Source: Litoditis marina (lineage: Eukaryota; Nematoda; Chromadorea; Rhabditida; Rhabditidae). From it: a stretch of 64,000 nt of DNA. The DNA lies in the NCBI GenBank assembly GCA_964036275.1, contig OZ038433.1, positions 30,797,485 to 30,861,484 of the forward strand. Direction: 5' to 3'. The notes beneath the pieces were generated by a model, which saw nothing but the letters and a program-made list of their open reading frames with translations, did no database searches and was not told the DNA's origin. Positions within the stretch are counted from its first letter, which is position 1; the number at the start of each line of letters is the position of its first letter. Of the stretch, positions 1 to 13,263 are shown piece after piece. The position numbers were made by a program, and so were the translations under genes.

Positions 1-2693
1 CCGGCGAATGGTGGAACCGGAACGTCGACCTTTCGTTCTTCTGAAAGAGGACCTAAGGAGACACTTTCGCTACTATGTACGCTATGATGCTCACCAAAAT
101 GAATTTCAATATGAACTCGGGAACTGCGAAAAGAGGTGACAATTCAAACCAACTCTTGAAAAAAAAAAACATATTGAAAAATACAGAGGCAGAGACAAAG
201 AGAATCGAGACAAAAGATAACAGAAAAGCGAGAGAGGGAGAGGGAACAAAAACATGTTCATAAAGCATTAGTATTTGTCTACCCCTAAAACCAACCCTTG
301 AAAATACTTGGTGAGAATGTGTAGAATATGACAGCGAAAGGCGCGACTCAGAATGAACATCATCGGGAACAGGAGGCTGTAGCTGATGCCGTACAACGTG
401 TGCTAAAATAGACTTATATTTCGTATGAACGGGAAAAAACAAATAGCAGCAAGGTGTTTTACACTTGTTTTGATGACAACATTTTGATGCTCTAAAAGGA
501 ACGAAAGAATGTTTCGGGCCGCTTTTTTTGTACTGTTGTTCTGGTATTGAAACCTACATAGTTCTGTTGTGTTTTACTTATAATTTTCACTCAACAATCC
601 CGAAGAAAAATACAAAACTACACTTTTTTCTATAGGAACCCTACTTTTGTAGCACTGGACAGCAGTACTCCTCTGAACATGTCGTACGTGTAGATCACAT
701 GAACGGGCGCGTGTGCCAACAGCAGAGCTGTCAGTATGGGGCGCAGGTTGGAGAAGAGAGGGATGTGTTTGGAGGCATAGGGAGAACTCAGTTTCGGAAG
801 AATACACCTCTCCGACAGAAGAAAAGTAATCGAGAATAGAGCTGTTAACCTGAAAATCTAATGAACATCATGCAATTTTGAGGAATTTGAAAAAAAATCT
901 CTTGCCACATTAGTTGCGCTTGTTGAACAAAAAAAGTTCCTAACACAGTAGTTTTCTCAGATATGACGAGAGTTCGATAAGAGATACAAATACAGATAAA
1001 AGAGGTAGAGAGAGAAATAGAGAAAGAAGAAGAGAAATCGTGAGAAAAATTCAAATTGAAGTTGAAATTGGATGAGAGTAGAGCCTGACCAATATATGAT
1101 TGTAGGTGTGGCTCGTATGAACTCCAGTTTCGTGGCATCTCGTTTGACTGCCTCGGAAAGACGAGCTATACCGATGGCATGAGTTCTGTTTCTGAAGAAT
1201 ATCGACTTTTACGATTAAGCTTTCCTGACCAAAAAATATTTCACTAGAAAGTTGACTTGAATGGGAAGTGGTATTTCAAAACTCAGATCGATAACTGATT
1301 GGTAAATATAAATAAAAACCCATTGTTTTTCTATAAACCCAACGAACACTTTTCCAATTGGTTAGTTTCTCACCCCAGAACGCATATTTCGTAATCCAAG
1401 TTGAACTCAAAGCAGAGTGATACATTCGCTATGATTCCGAATGGAATTATCCAGCATATTTTTCTCCAAGCCACCCAGCCGAGCGAGTTCCAACGTCGAC
1501 AACGCTATAATACAGAAATTACGAGAAACAATAATCATGATAGAAGAGGACAATTCTGTGCTGTACTTAGAGTTGGATGTTCACACAAATCATAACTCTC
1601 GTAACTCTGCTGAGACGAAGTGGTGTCGAACCACAAACACACCAACAAACAACATCGAGCAATATCTGCAGTTACATTTTTGCGTAAAGCGATTTTCATG
1701 GCACAGTTGAGAACACTACAGAACAAAACGTTCGCATTTCAGCGATCCCTAGCTCATCGTGAAAATTTGAAAGATTTCTTCTACGAACAAAGATGTATGA
1801 AGTGTTAAAACCCCACACATTCTCCACACTCATTTTTATGCTCATGTCTCATGTGACACTCAATCGTATTCCAGATGTCTCTTGATTTGAATGACAGCCG
1901 TTTCTGAGATATAGTATGTAATTTGAACGTAGTTTCCTTCGACAATTAATTTTTTCAGGTTCCAAAACTTTTATAATTTCTCACCCGAACATAGTTTAGT
2001 AACAGCTGTAGACGGAACGCGAAACAGAGCGCATTAGATGCGATGGCAAAGTGAAATAAGCCGAGAATTAGGGGAAGGAAGTTGGCTCCTATCCAAGTCT
2101 GGCCTCGCTGATAGTGTTCGGTCAACAACTTCAGGGGGAAGGGAACGATGTAGAACAGGAACTGAATCATGGCGATGATTCTGATGTAGGTGAAACTAAA
2201 ATAGGACTATGTAAAAATATCAGAAGGTGTATTCAAATGAAATAGAAGCAGCTAATTCCTACTTTTCGTGTTTTTACTATTGAACTTTTCTCTGTCCATG
2301 TGTCACTTTCCTTCAGATCTCGGAAGAATTGTCATTCTGTGGACAACGGAGGACAAAATGTTCTGACCCCATCATTTTCCGTTATTTCAATGCATTTGTG
2401 AGAGCTGTTAAAATTCAACTATGAATTTCAATAAAAATTTGAGCCGCCCATGTTTAGCACAAAACTCATGTAGTTGGTAATCAACCCACTCGAATCAGAA
2501 ATGTTTGTGAAAATGGATAAATCATTAACATTTAAAAACATTCTTCAAATATATGAAAAATATAAAACGTGTTATATCAGAACATACCTAGCCGTTTCCA
2601 GTTTAGTTCTTCCCGAAAAGGCAGACAACAGTCCTATGTTGCTGGCGATGCCGACCCCGTTGAGAAAGAGATGGAAGAACACCGTTGAACCCA
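1..2693 (-). CDS. Seven-transmembrane receptor, divergent rhodopsin-like (3' part; both ends incomplete)
   Basis: Eight minus-strand exons join in phase: 2588-2693, 1985-2195, 1374-1504, 1090-1191, 645-807, 296-402, 95-123 and <1-52. They encode TM1 (FFHLFLNGVGIASNIGLL), an exon with TM2-TM3 (IRIIAMIQFLFYIVPFPLKL, then LPLILGLFHFAIASNALC), TM4 (KICWIIPFGIIANVSLC), a loop ending FIRATPTIIYW, a sixth-helix region (LRPILTALLLAHAPVHVIYT), and TM7 (LYGISYSLLFPMMFILSRAF) followed by a charged tail. This order fits a G-protein-coupled receptor in the plasma membrane. TM1 has GxxSN, weakly recalling rhodopsin/FMRFamide-type peptide receptors; DRY and NPxxY are not evident. The first exon or exons are unresolved: candidates lie near 2950-3010 and at 4211-4258, but phases do not join cleanly. 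The protein continues past the left edge. The gene is head to head with the kinase gene starting at 4741. Family assignment is uncertain; exon structure is good. Confidence 0.68.
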
Positions 2694-4740
2694 CTTGAGA
2701 GGATGGCCAAAATGATATTAATTGTTATAAAAACTCATTTTTTTAATGTAAAATTGATTTTCATAGACTGTCGTGGTAACCATGTTGGTTACGGAGAATC
2801 AAAAACCGTTGAATCAGAAACTTGTTAGGCATGAACTCTACAGTCTGATCACACTTATTGAATTCTATATGGCCTAGAACTGTCTAATAATAATTCTGAG
2901 AAGTGTAATCATACAATTTTCTTCCACTTACACCCAAGAAAATGATCTACCACAAAATGTAGTACTTGATGTAGATGTTGATGAGAATCTGACTCGAACA
3001 TGTACCAAGTATCATTATTTAACAAAGTTGAAGATAGTTTAATTTCAAAACAGAGATCAGTTTCAAAGTGTTCACCTGGTAGATTTCAGTGCAGAGCGGC
3101 CGTGTTACATTCAAAAATTTCAGCCGAGACACCATTTTGTCTAAAAATACAGTCTTTCAAACAGAATAATACAGTTACAATGATTCCCACTGAGACCTTG
3201 GCAACGTTCCAACAATATTACGAAGTGACTCACCATGTTAATGTTTTTTGAAACACTTAAAGGTGTTCTGAAAGGCAGTACTCGTTGTAACAGTTTACAG
3301 TAGGTGGGTGAATATTTCTTTGAAAGAATCAGTATTTTCCATGAAATATGTTCATTCAGTAATTCACATTCTGCCAAAGTTTCAATCGAAATGAGAAAAA
3401 TCATATAACTCTCTCTCTATTCTTCTCACGTAAACATCTTGAGTGTGGATATGAATAAGTGGACAACATATCACCTGAACGGTACACTTTGAAATGATTG
3501 CGTTATTTCAGTTTTATGCGAAAACGAGCAGTAGACTTACGGTCTTTTCTGCAAAATTTCTTCCTGACAGTTAATGGAGAAAAATTGTCCGTTTCGCGGC
3601 AGAAGCGAGGTCTCATTTTGAATTGGGGCACTTATTCTCCACTTATTAACTCAGTTAGTTTGAATCGATATGAGTGTTCTGTTAAACAATCTATAGAAGT
3701 GAATGGGAATTCATTTCCCAGAAAAAAACATAGGTGGAACTTTTTTTTGGAAAATTTCTTTCTTTAGAGAACCAGAAAATATAAACTTCGGCGAAAGAAG
3801 TGACATGGATTGCAGATCTGAAGAATTATAATACTACCAGCACAACGCAGCCTAGCGGCGATAATGAGTTATCTGAAAATTTTTATTACTCTAAAAGTTA
3901 TTTTAGTGAAAAGTTAATAGCAATAATTTTCCAGTTACAAACCCAAATCAGTGTTTTTTGATAATCAAATCTCTCGTCTATGTGAGCTCTGATAACAAAA
4001 GTTCACACTTCTACAGCGCATTATGTGAACGACGGTCTACTTTTTTTCTCTGTGAGGGGTGAACTTCAGGAAAAAATGTATCACGAGAAGTACTATAAGA
4101 ATTTTGCTATTAACATATATGCCACTTGAGAGGTACGTGAAACTGCGTATGCTATGAAGTTGACTCTCGTTACAGGCTGAAACTTCATGAGGTACAATTT
4201 TATGAAACACCCACTCGTTCTGGTTGGGGTAGTCGCCATCAGCGCACATGGGCTTCATCTGCTGGGTTCAATTTGTTATTTTTGAAATCGGACAGGCCCT
4301 TATTCCTACGTTACTTTACTCTGCTTCATTTTTCTCCGTTTTAGTTCCATTACTTAGTTCGTGTACTGCATCTGAAATTTGTCACTCTTTTAAATTTTGT
4401 CACTCTTCGGTCAATTCAAGATGTATTTAGGGTTATATTCATTGATTGTGAGCTCAGTTCAGATTAGCGCAAATATGGAATGATTTATGGCTGCTGATAA
4501 AGAGTCTGTTGATTTTCCGCCGTCCAATTGAATGAATCGAATTCTGCAGTTTCAATTGTTACGGAGCCTTGTTTGTTTTTTATTTGTAATTGTTCTTTGT
4601 TATGATTCTGTTTCTCAGATCTGCGTGTAAACGTGAAATATTCCACGTGAAATCCCGGATTCATGAATTCATTTAGATCCTGTGTATTTTTAGTTGAAAA
4701 ATCATCAAAAATTAAATGTACATTCATCTCAAGTTTCCAG
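2694..4740. other. Divergent intergenic region between the 7TM receptor and the kinase gene
   Basis: It probably holds the missing 5' exon(s) of the minus-strand receptor and the promoters of both genes. A MITE-1 copy lies at 3178-3394. An ATG-led stretch on the minus strand at 4211-4258 (MKPMCADGDYPNQNEW, then GTGTTT) could be an extracellular N-terminus, but I could not connect it. Nothing else is recognisable. Confidence 0.4.
3178..3394. repeat. MITE-1 copy (degenerate)
   Basis: The left end CCCACTGAGACCTTGGCAAC is matched by an inverted right end near 3368-3394 that has decayed (CTGCCAAAGTTTCAATCG). The same element is clearer at 27480-27715, 36350-36585 and 49556-49796. Confidence 0.55.
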
Positions 4741-7700
4741 ATGTGTATAATTCATTCTTTGTCCATTACATTTTTGTTCTGGATGTCGTTGCCGAGAGAG
4801 GTCAGTTGCGTACTTTAATCGGGTGTATTTTCTCGATACGAATAACTTTTACAAAGAAAACATATCAACACAAACCTAAGCTATACAACCCTTTTTTTTG
4901 TAATTCTTCAAATAAAATTAAATTCCGTAATTTGCATTCTATCAATCGATTTCTACAGTTTTTAATGAACAAAATTTGTTTCAATAAATTATGATGTTAC
5001 GTGCTTTTACCCATTGGACGCTTTTGGATTCTTGAAACTACGATGAAATTCAATTTGATTTCCAATCCAGACCATTACTTCTGAGTTTCTCCCGGACCCC
5101 GTCGGTTTCTGTTCATCAAATCCTACTTACTCAACACCTTACTACAGTACCTCTTGTACAGGTTGGGCATTCTTGAACCAATGAAAAATCAATTTTAGTA
5201 AACAAATTAGGATTATACTCGACAACAAATGTTTAAAGTTACAAAAATCAAGATTAATGTTAATAAAAACCAGTTTCATGACCAACCTGATCATCAAAAC
5301 GAGTAGAAATCAGTGTTTGTTTAGGATTTCTCAAAATTTCGAGAAAAAAAATTGTATCTTGTATAACGTTGTATTTTGTAGATGTGGTGTTTTCTAATGA
5401 ATGTGAGCAGAGAGACAAGTTTTAGTTGGAACGACAGCCGTAAAATCAAGCCAGCCGGAGTGCGACACCTGGGAGGTACAGGTGCTGATGCTGTTCAGAG
5501 AAAGTCCCTCCACATACGATTATCTGCGAGCAGTTGGCAGCTTCATCGAAACGGTGGGTTCTGAATGTATTGTGCGATGTTTTTCAAGTATTTGACGTTT
5601 AACGTACTGTTTTACATAAATGTTTTTCTAATTGTATAATAAGCTTTTCTTCCTTCAAGTGAGTCGGGCATGCTCTACTTATAATAGTATTCTCACGAAA
5701 TGGTCTCCTATCTCTCCCATCTATCTCAATTGGATCTAGATATGGCTCAAATGCTGAAAAGAAAAAAAAGAGAGCCTATTGAGAGAACAAATGACAAAAT
5801 AAGACTGTGAGAAACCCTTTGCTCAAAGGAGACCCATGGAAGAATGTGTGGTTGTTGAAGTCGAACGCGAGACTCAAAATTTTCCAATACTCAAAACCTC
5901 GAAAACTCGTATTTTCCCCAAGTTCGAAAAATTTCCCCAAAACTCGAAAACTCGAAAAGTTGAACTAGATTAACAGATTAGATACAGTGTATGTTTTGTT
6001 TCAGATAACCGATGGTTGCAATTCTTCGAGCTATCTGCGTGTGTACGACACCTTGACGAACTCCTCTTGTCCTGTCCAGCAAAACGCGAGTTGAACAATT
6101 ACGTTGATACGTCTGTAGAAAACAGGGAAATTCAGTTAAACGATTTTGCGCAAGTTTCAACTTGAACATTTTCCGCTCGCGCTTTTTAGAAGATACTGTC
6201 CATTTAATTTATACATCATTTAAGTTCACATCATTCCTACTGAGACCTTCAGTACACATTCTTTTCATCAATTGATTTCTAACGCGAACTTCAACTTGGA
6301 AAAATGAAATGTTGGAAACCACTGCTTATAGATAGGAGTGGCTTTAGAACCGGACTACATCAGCAAACTGAACTATTCGAGCGTTGTTCCTCCCTTCAAC
6401 GTTATACCAGGGGACGTCATGTACTACATGCTGGAACTTCTGGTACGTTAAGGTTTTTCTATTTTCCCAGCAAAGCTGCATGACAATTGAGATTTGAGAA
6501 GAAAATTCGAGAAGACTTGAAAAGAAGACGACTGGGAAGAGAAACTAGAGATACGATAGAAAACTTCTGCGCAGGGGTCATTGCATATTTGTCAGTAGAA
6601 GAGAGCGGGTATTGATCAATGATACACACATGCGTTGGCCGTCGGGAAATGATGCCGAAACTACTGCTGTTTAATCACGTGTTCATTTTTCAAGTTTCAC
6701 TGGTTCACTGTTCTAGAAAAGCTGTACAACCAGCCAGAATCGAAATCAGACCCGAGGTGCCAGCCTGTTTATTTTCACCAACTTTGATTGCGACTCCTAC
6801 TGCAGCAGCGAAGAGCTGACCAAAACGGTGAGCGCCACTTTTTCATTGTCTCTTTTCCTAAAATAGAAAACACGAATAGTACATGAGAGATGATTTCGAT
6901 CTTCCGTACTTTGTTACTATAGGAGAGGCAGAATAATTTGAATCGATATGAATGCTAGTTGGTTCAGGATTTCTAGCTCAGCATCCCATCCTCAGCATTT
7001 TTTCACAAGGGTTCACAAGATTGAGACCCGAGGACAACATCTCATCAGTTCATGTGATTAATAAGGAGAAGATTTCAACACTTTCCATGCAAGATACAGA
7101 TTTTGATACAATGAACGAACTAGTGGTCAATTTATTTTCAGAATATGGACATTATTCAGGGTCTTCTACAAATGAACTATAATATACGAATACTATACAC
7201 AGCTACTGATAAGAATACATGTGAGTTCTCACAATTTGGTTAGATGAACTGAAGCAGGACAGGGGTGCACAACTCAATGTTTTGTTCGAAATTAATGAGA
7301 ATTAGAATTGTTAATCAGATTAGGTTTGGGCAAAGCGATGGAACGTTCCTCAACGTGCTCCCGTTTTCATCGAGTTCAATCATTCTAATGAAAATTTATC
7401 TTAAAAACATTTTATTGTTTAACGCATTCAAGTGTGTTTCGACAAGTTATTCCCCACATGTGATGCACCCTACTGCCAAGTTATCTGGAACAAGGACCCG
7501 AGTTCCTACAAACAGCTTGCAACTGAGATGATCACGTGCCCGGAAAAAGCAAACAACAACAACAACAACAGCGGATCCAATTCAAGTAGGAAGTTTTTTC
7601 CTGTGGTTTCGGATAATTTCATACTTGAGTGTCACGTAATATCGGTAAACTTAATCAGAAAAACAGAACAAAAAGCCTACTCATAAGTTGATGATGTTGG

Positions 7701-10700
7701 CGTTTGGTATTAGTTAGTTTAACAGTCTAATGCAGTTGAACGTGAGTCTTGAGCTTCTTAGCAATGGGAACTGTTGTTTGGAACTACGAAGCGTAATCTC
7801 GTTCCTTATTTATCCAGCTACTACACGCTTTGCTTCGTTCATATGCTGTTTCATCCCACTTGCAGTTGTTTGTTTTGTAGTATGATATCTCTGCTTTTAA
7901 TTCGAATTTGCGGTCTCTGCTGTTTGGCGCAGATCAAACTACAATACCTGCTCGGTCAACTTTTCTGTTTTAGATCTGGTACTAGCCATCACCCTACCCA
8001 TCGTCTGTACTATCATCGTCTCTGCCATTGTAGCAGTCATCTGTCTTCGAAGACAGAAAAATCAGAAGAATCGATTCTCCGGGTTTCTCAAACATCTTCG
8101 TGGTCAGACCAACTCGTGAGTTTATTATAAATAAAGTTTAATTTTTTCTATTTTGAGCGAACAATCTTTATACGCATCGCTGAGAAAATAACTGTGTTTG
8201 GTTTAATGAACATGTTCCATCAATAATATTTATTTACGTTTTTTTTCTCCATTCCAGACAAAAAATGTGGTCGATACACAGAAAACAAAACGATTTTATG
8301 GGAGCGGAAGACCCGGACAGGTTCGTTTTGATGTCTAAACAAATTATTTCAGGAACTGAGAAAATGCGTGTTTTAAAATGATCGTCTCTCTGAAAACTAC
8401 TCATGTTGCTGGTTCAAAATAACAACATTAAAAGTGGAAATGATGAGCAGAGTTTTTATTCGTGGAATCAGTCAATTGAGTTACTCAAGCAGTTCGATTC
8501 TGCTAATAGTCATATCATAACGAAACGCTTTTCTGGCTCCAATCAATCATAAAGAGGTAGTCTAATGGTTTCAGCTTGCACAGATGGGAGATTCCAGCAA
8601 AATGTCTGGACTTTGGCGGCAACCGTTTAATTGGAAGCGGAGCATTTTCGAAGGTTTATAAAGCAACAATATCTGGTTGGTTTCCACTCGATTGAGCGAC
8701 AGACACAAACACACAATGACATTCGTGCACTTTTTTGGGGTCCATTCACGAGTGCCAATGTTTTCTCGCAGTTTCACGTGGTTTTGTACCTGACCTCTCC
8801 GGCTCATGTAGTTTATACGCATCGTAGATTCGCTGGAGTCAGTTTTGGTTGATATGTTACCGTGATACTGAATACAATGCGATTTCTTTGTTGTTCCAAT
8901 ACAACACTGCTTCATTCTATAGGTCGAATTCCTTTACTGGATATGAACCAGTCCTTGAATCTTCTTTCTGAACACTTTCAAGGTGGCAAGTATGAGGTAA
9001 CTTTAATTCAACAATGCAATATCATAGAAAGCATAGAAAGCGGTGAGAAAGATAGATTTATCATGTGTATAGAGTGTTCCCAGCCCTATTGTTGTAGTTT
9101 AATGCTACACCATCTCGTATTTCATTTCTAACACCATTTCGTGCATCGTATTTCCAAGAAATGCAGTGGGATTAAAAAACAAACACACAATATAAACCTC
9201 AAATAAGAAACGCAGAACGTCGTTTTTGTACCACGTAGGCGTAAGTTAGATTAGGACATTTTTTGTTTTGAAAAAAGTGGTGGACTGCGAACTTTTGTTC
9301 TAATAAACTGGTTTTATAGGTCGCTGTGAAACGTTTGCCTCCTCATGCCAACCAACAAAATCGGGCGGATTTCTTCCAAGAAATCGAATTCATGAAGACA
9401 CTCGGATATCACAGTCACGTTATCAGGTGCGAAAGACACGAATCATATGTGATTAGTCGATTGACATTCATGGCTAGCGAATGAAAATATGCATAGTTTT
9501 CAGAATAAAAAGTATAAAAGCACGGAAAGTTACGTGTAAATACGTGAGCTTCAAGGTTTTGCTGCTGTTTTAGTTAACAGCGATACAATTATAACAATAT
9601 AAGCTGTTATAGATATTTATTATTGCTTTCATTGAACCATCATGAAACCAAACGTTTCAGCCTGATCGCCTGCGTTTCGGACTCTTTCGATCCTTTGATT
9701 GTGGTACAGTACTGTGCTAATGGTGATCTACTCAAATACATTCGGAAAAACAAAACTAATTTCATTTCGGTCGGTTTTTGCAAGACGAATGAAATTATAA
9801 AGAGAAATAATACAACAAATTTGGGCCATGTGATATGGTTGTTAGTTACGTTCTCACTCCTAAAACTAATAATCTCCGTAGTGTAGGGCTCATCAAACAC
9901 AAACCGTTGTGCACAGCGCATGGTCAATTTTGTGCGTGGTGTACTTTGGCCAGCGCATCGATGTATATTTGATCTACACACGCACTCAAACATAACAGAA
10001 CTAATCTTTAATAAGAAAAGAAAAATCACAGAATATTGATGAACTAACAAAATAGTCAGAATATAGTGTGTGCCAAATTTTTAAAATATCCGCCTCAGCC
10101 CAACAGTTTGAGAGACGCGGATGCTAACAACTATACGAAATAGGTTCATGGCAACGTTGTTGACGAACTGTATATATGTTTTCCAATACAGCACAAAGTG
10201 AGATATACAGTATACGCCGGCCTTTCTTTTGAACGACAACTATAAGGCATATTCAGGACAGTTCGATAGAAGAAAACACGGAGGGTGCATTGAGAAGCAA
10301 AGACCTTCTCTCGATTGCCTGGCAAATCAGCGATGGAATGGTTGAGTTTTTTGAAAAGTGCTCTTGGGAAATATGAGGTTCTATACTTTCTATAGGAACC
10401 GCGACCAATGTTACAACAAACAAAACTGGCAATACCAACTTGTAATGTACAGTCAAAAAATTTCCAAGAATCACACTCCAACTACGATTTCAGGACTTTT
10501 TGAGTACGAACAATGTGGTGCATCGCGACCTTGCGGCCAGGAACATTCTACTCACTGGAAATATGGTGGCCAAGGTATTACTTACTAATTACAATTTTAT
10601 AACATTACTAATTACAATTTTCCATAATCTCGGACATATTTCCACATGCTTACGATGGTGTCATTTTAGCAGAGATTATCGGAAACAATTTCGTGTGATT

Positions 10701-12520
10701 GTTTCACGTTTTGAGAACATTACTAATTACTGCGTCAACTACTATTCTAACAAAAAAAAACTTTTGAGCTATTAACTATCTTGCTCGTATGCCGAATTAT
10801 GTCTCCGCACAACCGAAATAACTAAAACTATATAACTCCATATTAAATTATAACTAACATTAGTACAAAACTTCTTAGGTGGCAGATTTTGGAATGTGTC
10901 GATATGCGAATGAAGAGCTGTATACCTCGAGAAGAGGCAGAATGCCTATTAAGTGGATGGCACCGGAGTCATTACAGTACTACGAATACAGCACAAAGAC
11001 TGATGTGTAGGTTTTGTTCACTTTTTAATTATTCAGAGTGAGTATGCGGCAATATGCTGTGGCTTATGTTCTACTATCCCCATATTTTGTACTATTTCGC
11101 AAATCATGTAACCGGCGGAGCAGGCGCAGGCTGGGATCTGACTCAGAAACATTGTCGTCAATCAGCAGGAGTTTGCGGCAAGGCAGATAGGGTTTCCGTA
11201 AACCAAAACATCTTCGAGAAAAAATTCCTTTTTGACGTTATTAGAGAAGAAAAGTCTTTTTGTCTCATGCGTGCTTATAGGATGAAATTCATATCTCATT
11301 CTGATGGCATGTAATAACTGGAGACCCCAAAAGTGAGTGTTAGTCTCACCAATTTTACTTCCATCGACATTCTCTTTTTCCAGCTGGTCCTTTTCTATTT
11401 TGCTATTTGAGTTGTACACTCTCGGAGAAGGACCTTTTCAAGGAATAGAACCAATTGAAATGGTACCTCATCTGAAGGCCGGGAACCGCCTCTCAAAGCC
11501 AGAATACTGCAGTGAAGAGATGTGAGTTTGTTTTTTTTTCTATATAGCTTTGTGTCATGAATCGTGCCGAGTTTAGTTCAATTATCTCTTTCATTTTTCT
11601 TACGGCGTTTCTCCTACATCTTATTTTTTTCAGATTTGATCTCATGAAGAAATGTTGGGCAGAAGTCCCGTCGGATAGACCCAATTTCCACGAAGTTAGT
11701 TACACGAATAAGAAAATAGTATAAATAATGTAACCACTCCCTCATCTCCATTCTCTCTCTTCTTGTGTTACTCGTAACAACACATTTGTTTAATCCCTAT
11801 TCAATCGTAGTATAAGTTAATTTTCTCGTAAATAAAGCTCTTTCTTTCTAATACAAAAGACATTCACTTTTATTCGCTTTTCAAAAATTTTCATTTTTCC
11901 CAAACCTTGTTTTGAATCAGGTGAAAGAGGATTTGAGCTGTCTGATGAACTCCAACGATCAACATTACGGATACCTCACACTTAACGATGACGAGGTCGC
12001 CACAACGGACGAGATGGAAGAGGAACCAGAGAAGCAGGTGAATTTGAGATTTTGTCGCGTTTGTCGAAATTTGCTCACTCCAGCGCGTGTCTCGCGGGGC
12101 GTGGCCCATTCTTGCAACGGCCGCAGGTATCGCATACAGACCGCGGTCAGCCGCGAAATTAAAAAATTAGTGCTAAAAAATCAAAAATAGCTGGAAAACT
12201 CTAAATTTCACTTTTCTAACCTTAAAAAACCTCAAATTCACGAATATGATGATCTAAAAACCTCAAATCGCGTGTTTAAGCGCTACCGTGCTTTAAAAAC
12301 CGTTTGAAGTTCTTGTTGGCATGTTGCCGAGTTCTCAGTGGGATTGATTGGAACACTACATAATCGAGCTCTCATATGCATGGGCTCTCAATTACCATAA
12401 ACAGAGAACATAACCACTAGAATATACTTGTTTTCCGAGTTAATCTGACTGTAAAACAAGTTTCAGATTACGCCTCCGAACAACAGTACTGGTGAACACA
12501 CTGAATCCTGTTTGATATGA
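4741..12520 (+). CDS. Receptor tyrosine kinase, KIN-16-like nematode family
   Basis: Twenty-one exons keep one frame (about 686 aa): 4741-4800, 5071-5161, 5426-5553, 6005-6073, 6332-6442, 6717-6827, 7142-7220, 7433-7585, 7974-8115, 8258-8320, 8575-8675, 8923-8996, 9320-9426, 9661-9769, 10257-10340, 10494-10574, 10879-11006, 11384-11521, 11634-11694, 11921-12037, 12467-12520. The ATG directly follows TTTCCAG, a likely spliced-leader acceptor, and opens a signal peptide (IIHSLSITFLFWMSL). The ectodomain (to about residue 267) has scattered cysteines and NxS/T sites. One TM helix follows (LAITLPIVCTIIVSAIVAVI). The kinase domain has GSGAFSKV (third glycine replaced by Ser), VAVK (about K398), VHRDLAARN (about D506), DFG (about 524-526) and APE (about 549-551), so it should be active at the plasma membrane, phosphorylating tyrosine. 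The phrases LPPHANQQ and EIEFMKTLGYHSHVI match my memory of the C. elegans KIN-16 group. The exon 4 donor (GTCCAG) is the weakest junction. Poly(A) signal at 12834. Confidence 0.9.
5874..5966. repeat. Short CTCGAAA-type array in kinase intron 3
   Basis: Degenerate ACTCGAAAACTCG units without clear terminal motifs. They belong to the microsatellite type that forms the cores of the elements at 13264 and 56948. Confidence 0.6.
10065..10225 (-). repeat. tRNA-derived SINE, decayed copy 1
   Basis: Read on the minus strand, it carries the family head GTATACTGTATATCTCACTT and a tail resembling the copy at 37752 (GAGGCGGATATTTTA versus GAGGCGGATGTTTTA). The tRNA-like B box has decayed. It lies in kinase intron 14. 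Confidence 0.6.
12038..12340. other. GC-rich repeat-like insert in the last kinase intron
   Basis: A locally GC-rich block (CGCGGGGCGTGGCCC, CAGACCGCGGTCAGCCGCG) is embedded in AT-rich intron, followed by repeated AAAAACCTCAAAT segments. It ends near a solo MITE-1-like end (GGCATGTTGCCGAGTTCTCA at about 12319). Composition suggests an old mobile-element fragment. No coding potential seen. Confidence 0.35.
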
Positions 12521-12833
12521 GCTCCGACATGAAAACATGGTGACAACCTATTGGGAAGGAGTCCAGTTCGAACAGGAACCGTATGATACAGTAACTATAT
12601 CACTATACCGATCGGGTCATAATTATATTATAACTTTTGTTGTTTTAGCTCTATTGATCAAGTTCTCAGTTGTTTCGAAATTATGTTTTTCTCAGTTTCA
12701 CTATTATCGATCTCGTTGGTTCGTGTTGTTTCGTTGATGTTCAGGGAACCTATTTTTCACACAATTATGAACTTTCACTCAAATTTTATACAATGTTTGG
12801 AAGAGATAGGAGAAATTAATTGTGTACGTGCCA

Positions 12834-12839
12834 AATAAA
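12834..12839 (+). terminator. Poly(A) signal of the kinase gene
   Basis: AATAAA lies about 310 bp after the stop codon. Confidence 0.6.
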
Positions 12840-13263
12840 AATATTTGAGTTTGAAAAGGAGTTATTGAAATTCGGACCCAGTTGAATTAGTTTACGAAAA
12901 AGTTGTTGTCATGGTTGCTAACAAGATAACAGTCAATTAGGTACGTCTACATCACTCGTGAGCAAGTTCAGAACTTTCATTTTCAGATTTCTCTTCTGCC
13001 ATAAATGATCTTTTCGAGCCAGATTGCACGTTACAAAACCTACCAAATTGCTCCACGTAGTCGGTGAACAAATCACACCGATAGTTTGATCATTCACGTT
13101 GAATGCCTATACAAAAAACTGATTGGTATCAGGTTGAAAAGTTTTGCTTTCGATCCCGAACTTGATTCTAACAACTTCACTTCGTTTATGTTAACGTGCA
13201 TGTGTTATTTTGTTTACGGTATGTTTTATACAAACTTGAATCCAGAAACTCGGTTCGCAGACT

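Noticed and set aside
3498..3767. 89-codon plus-strand ORF
   Set aside because: No conserved motif, no splice partners, and it lies between divergent genes.
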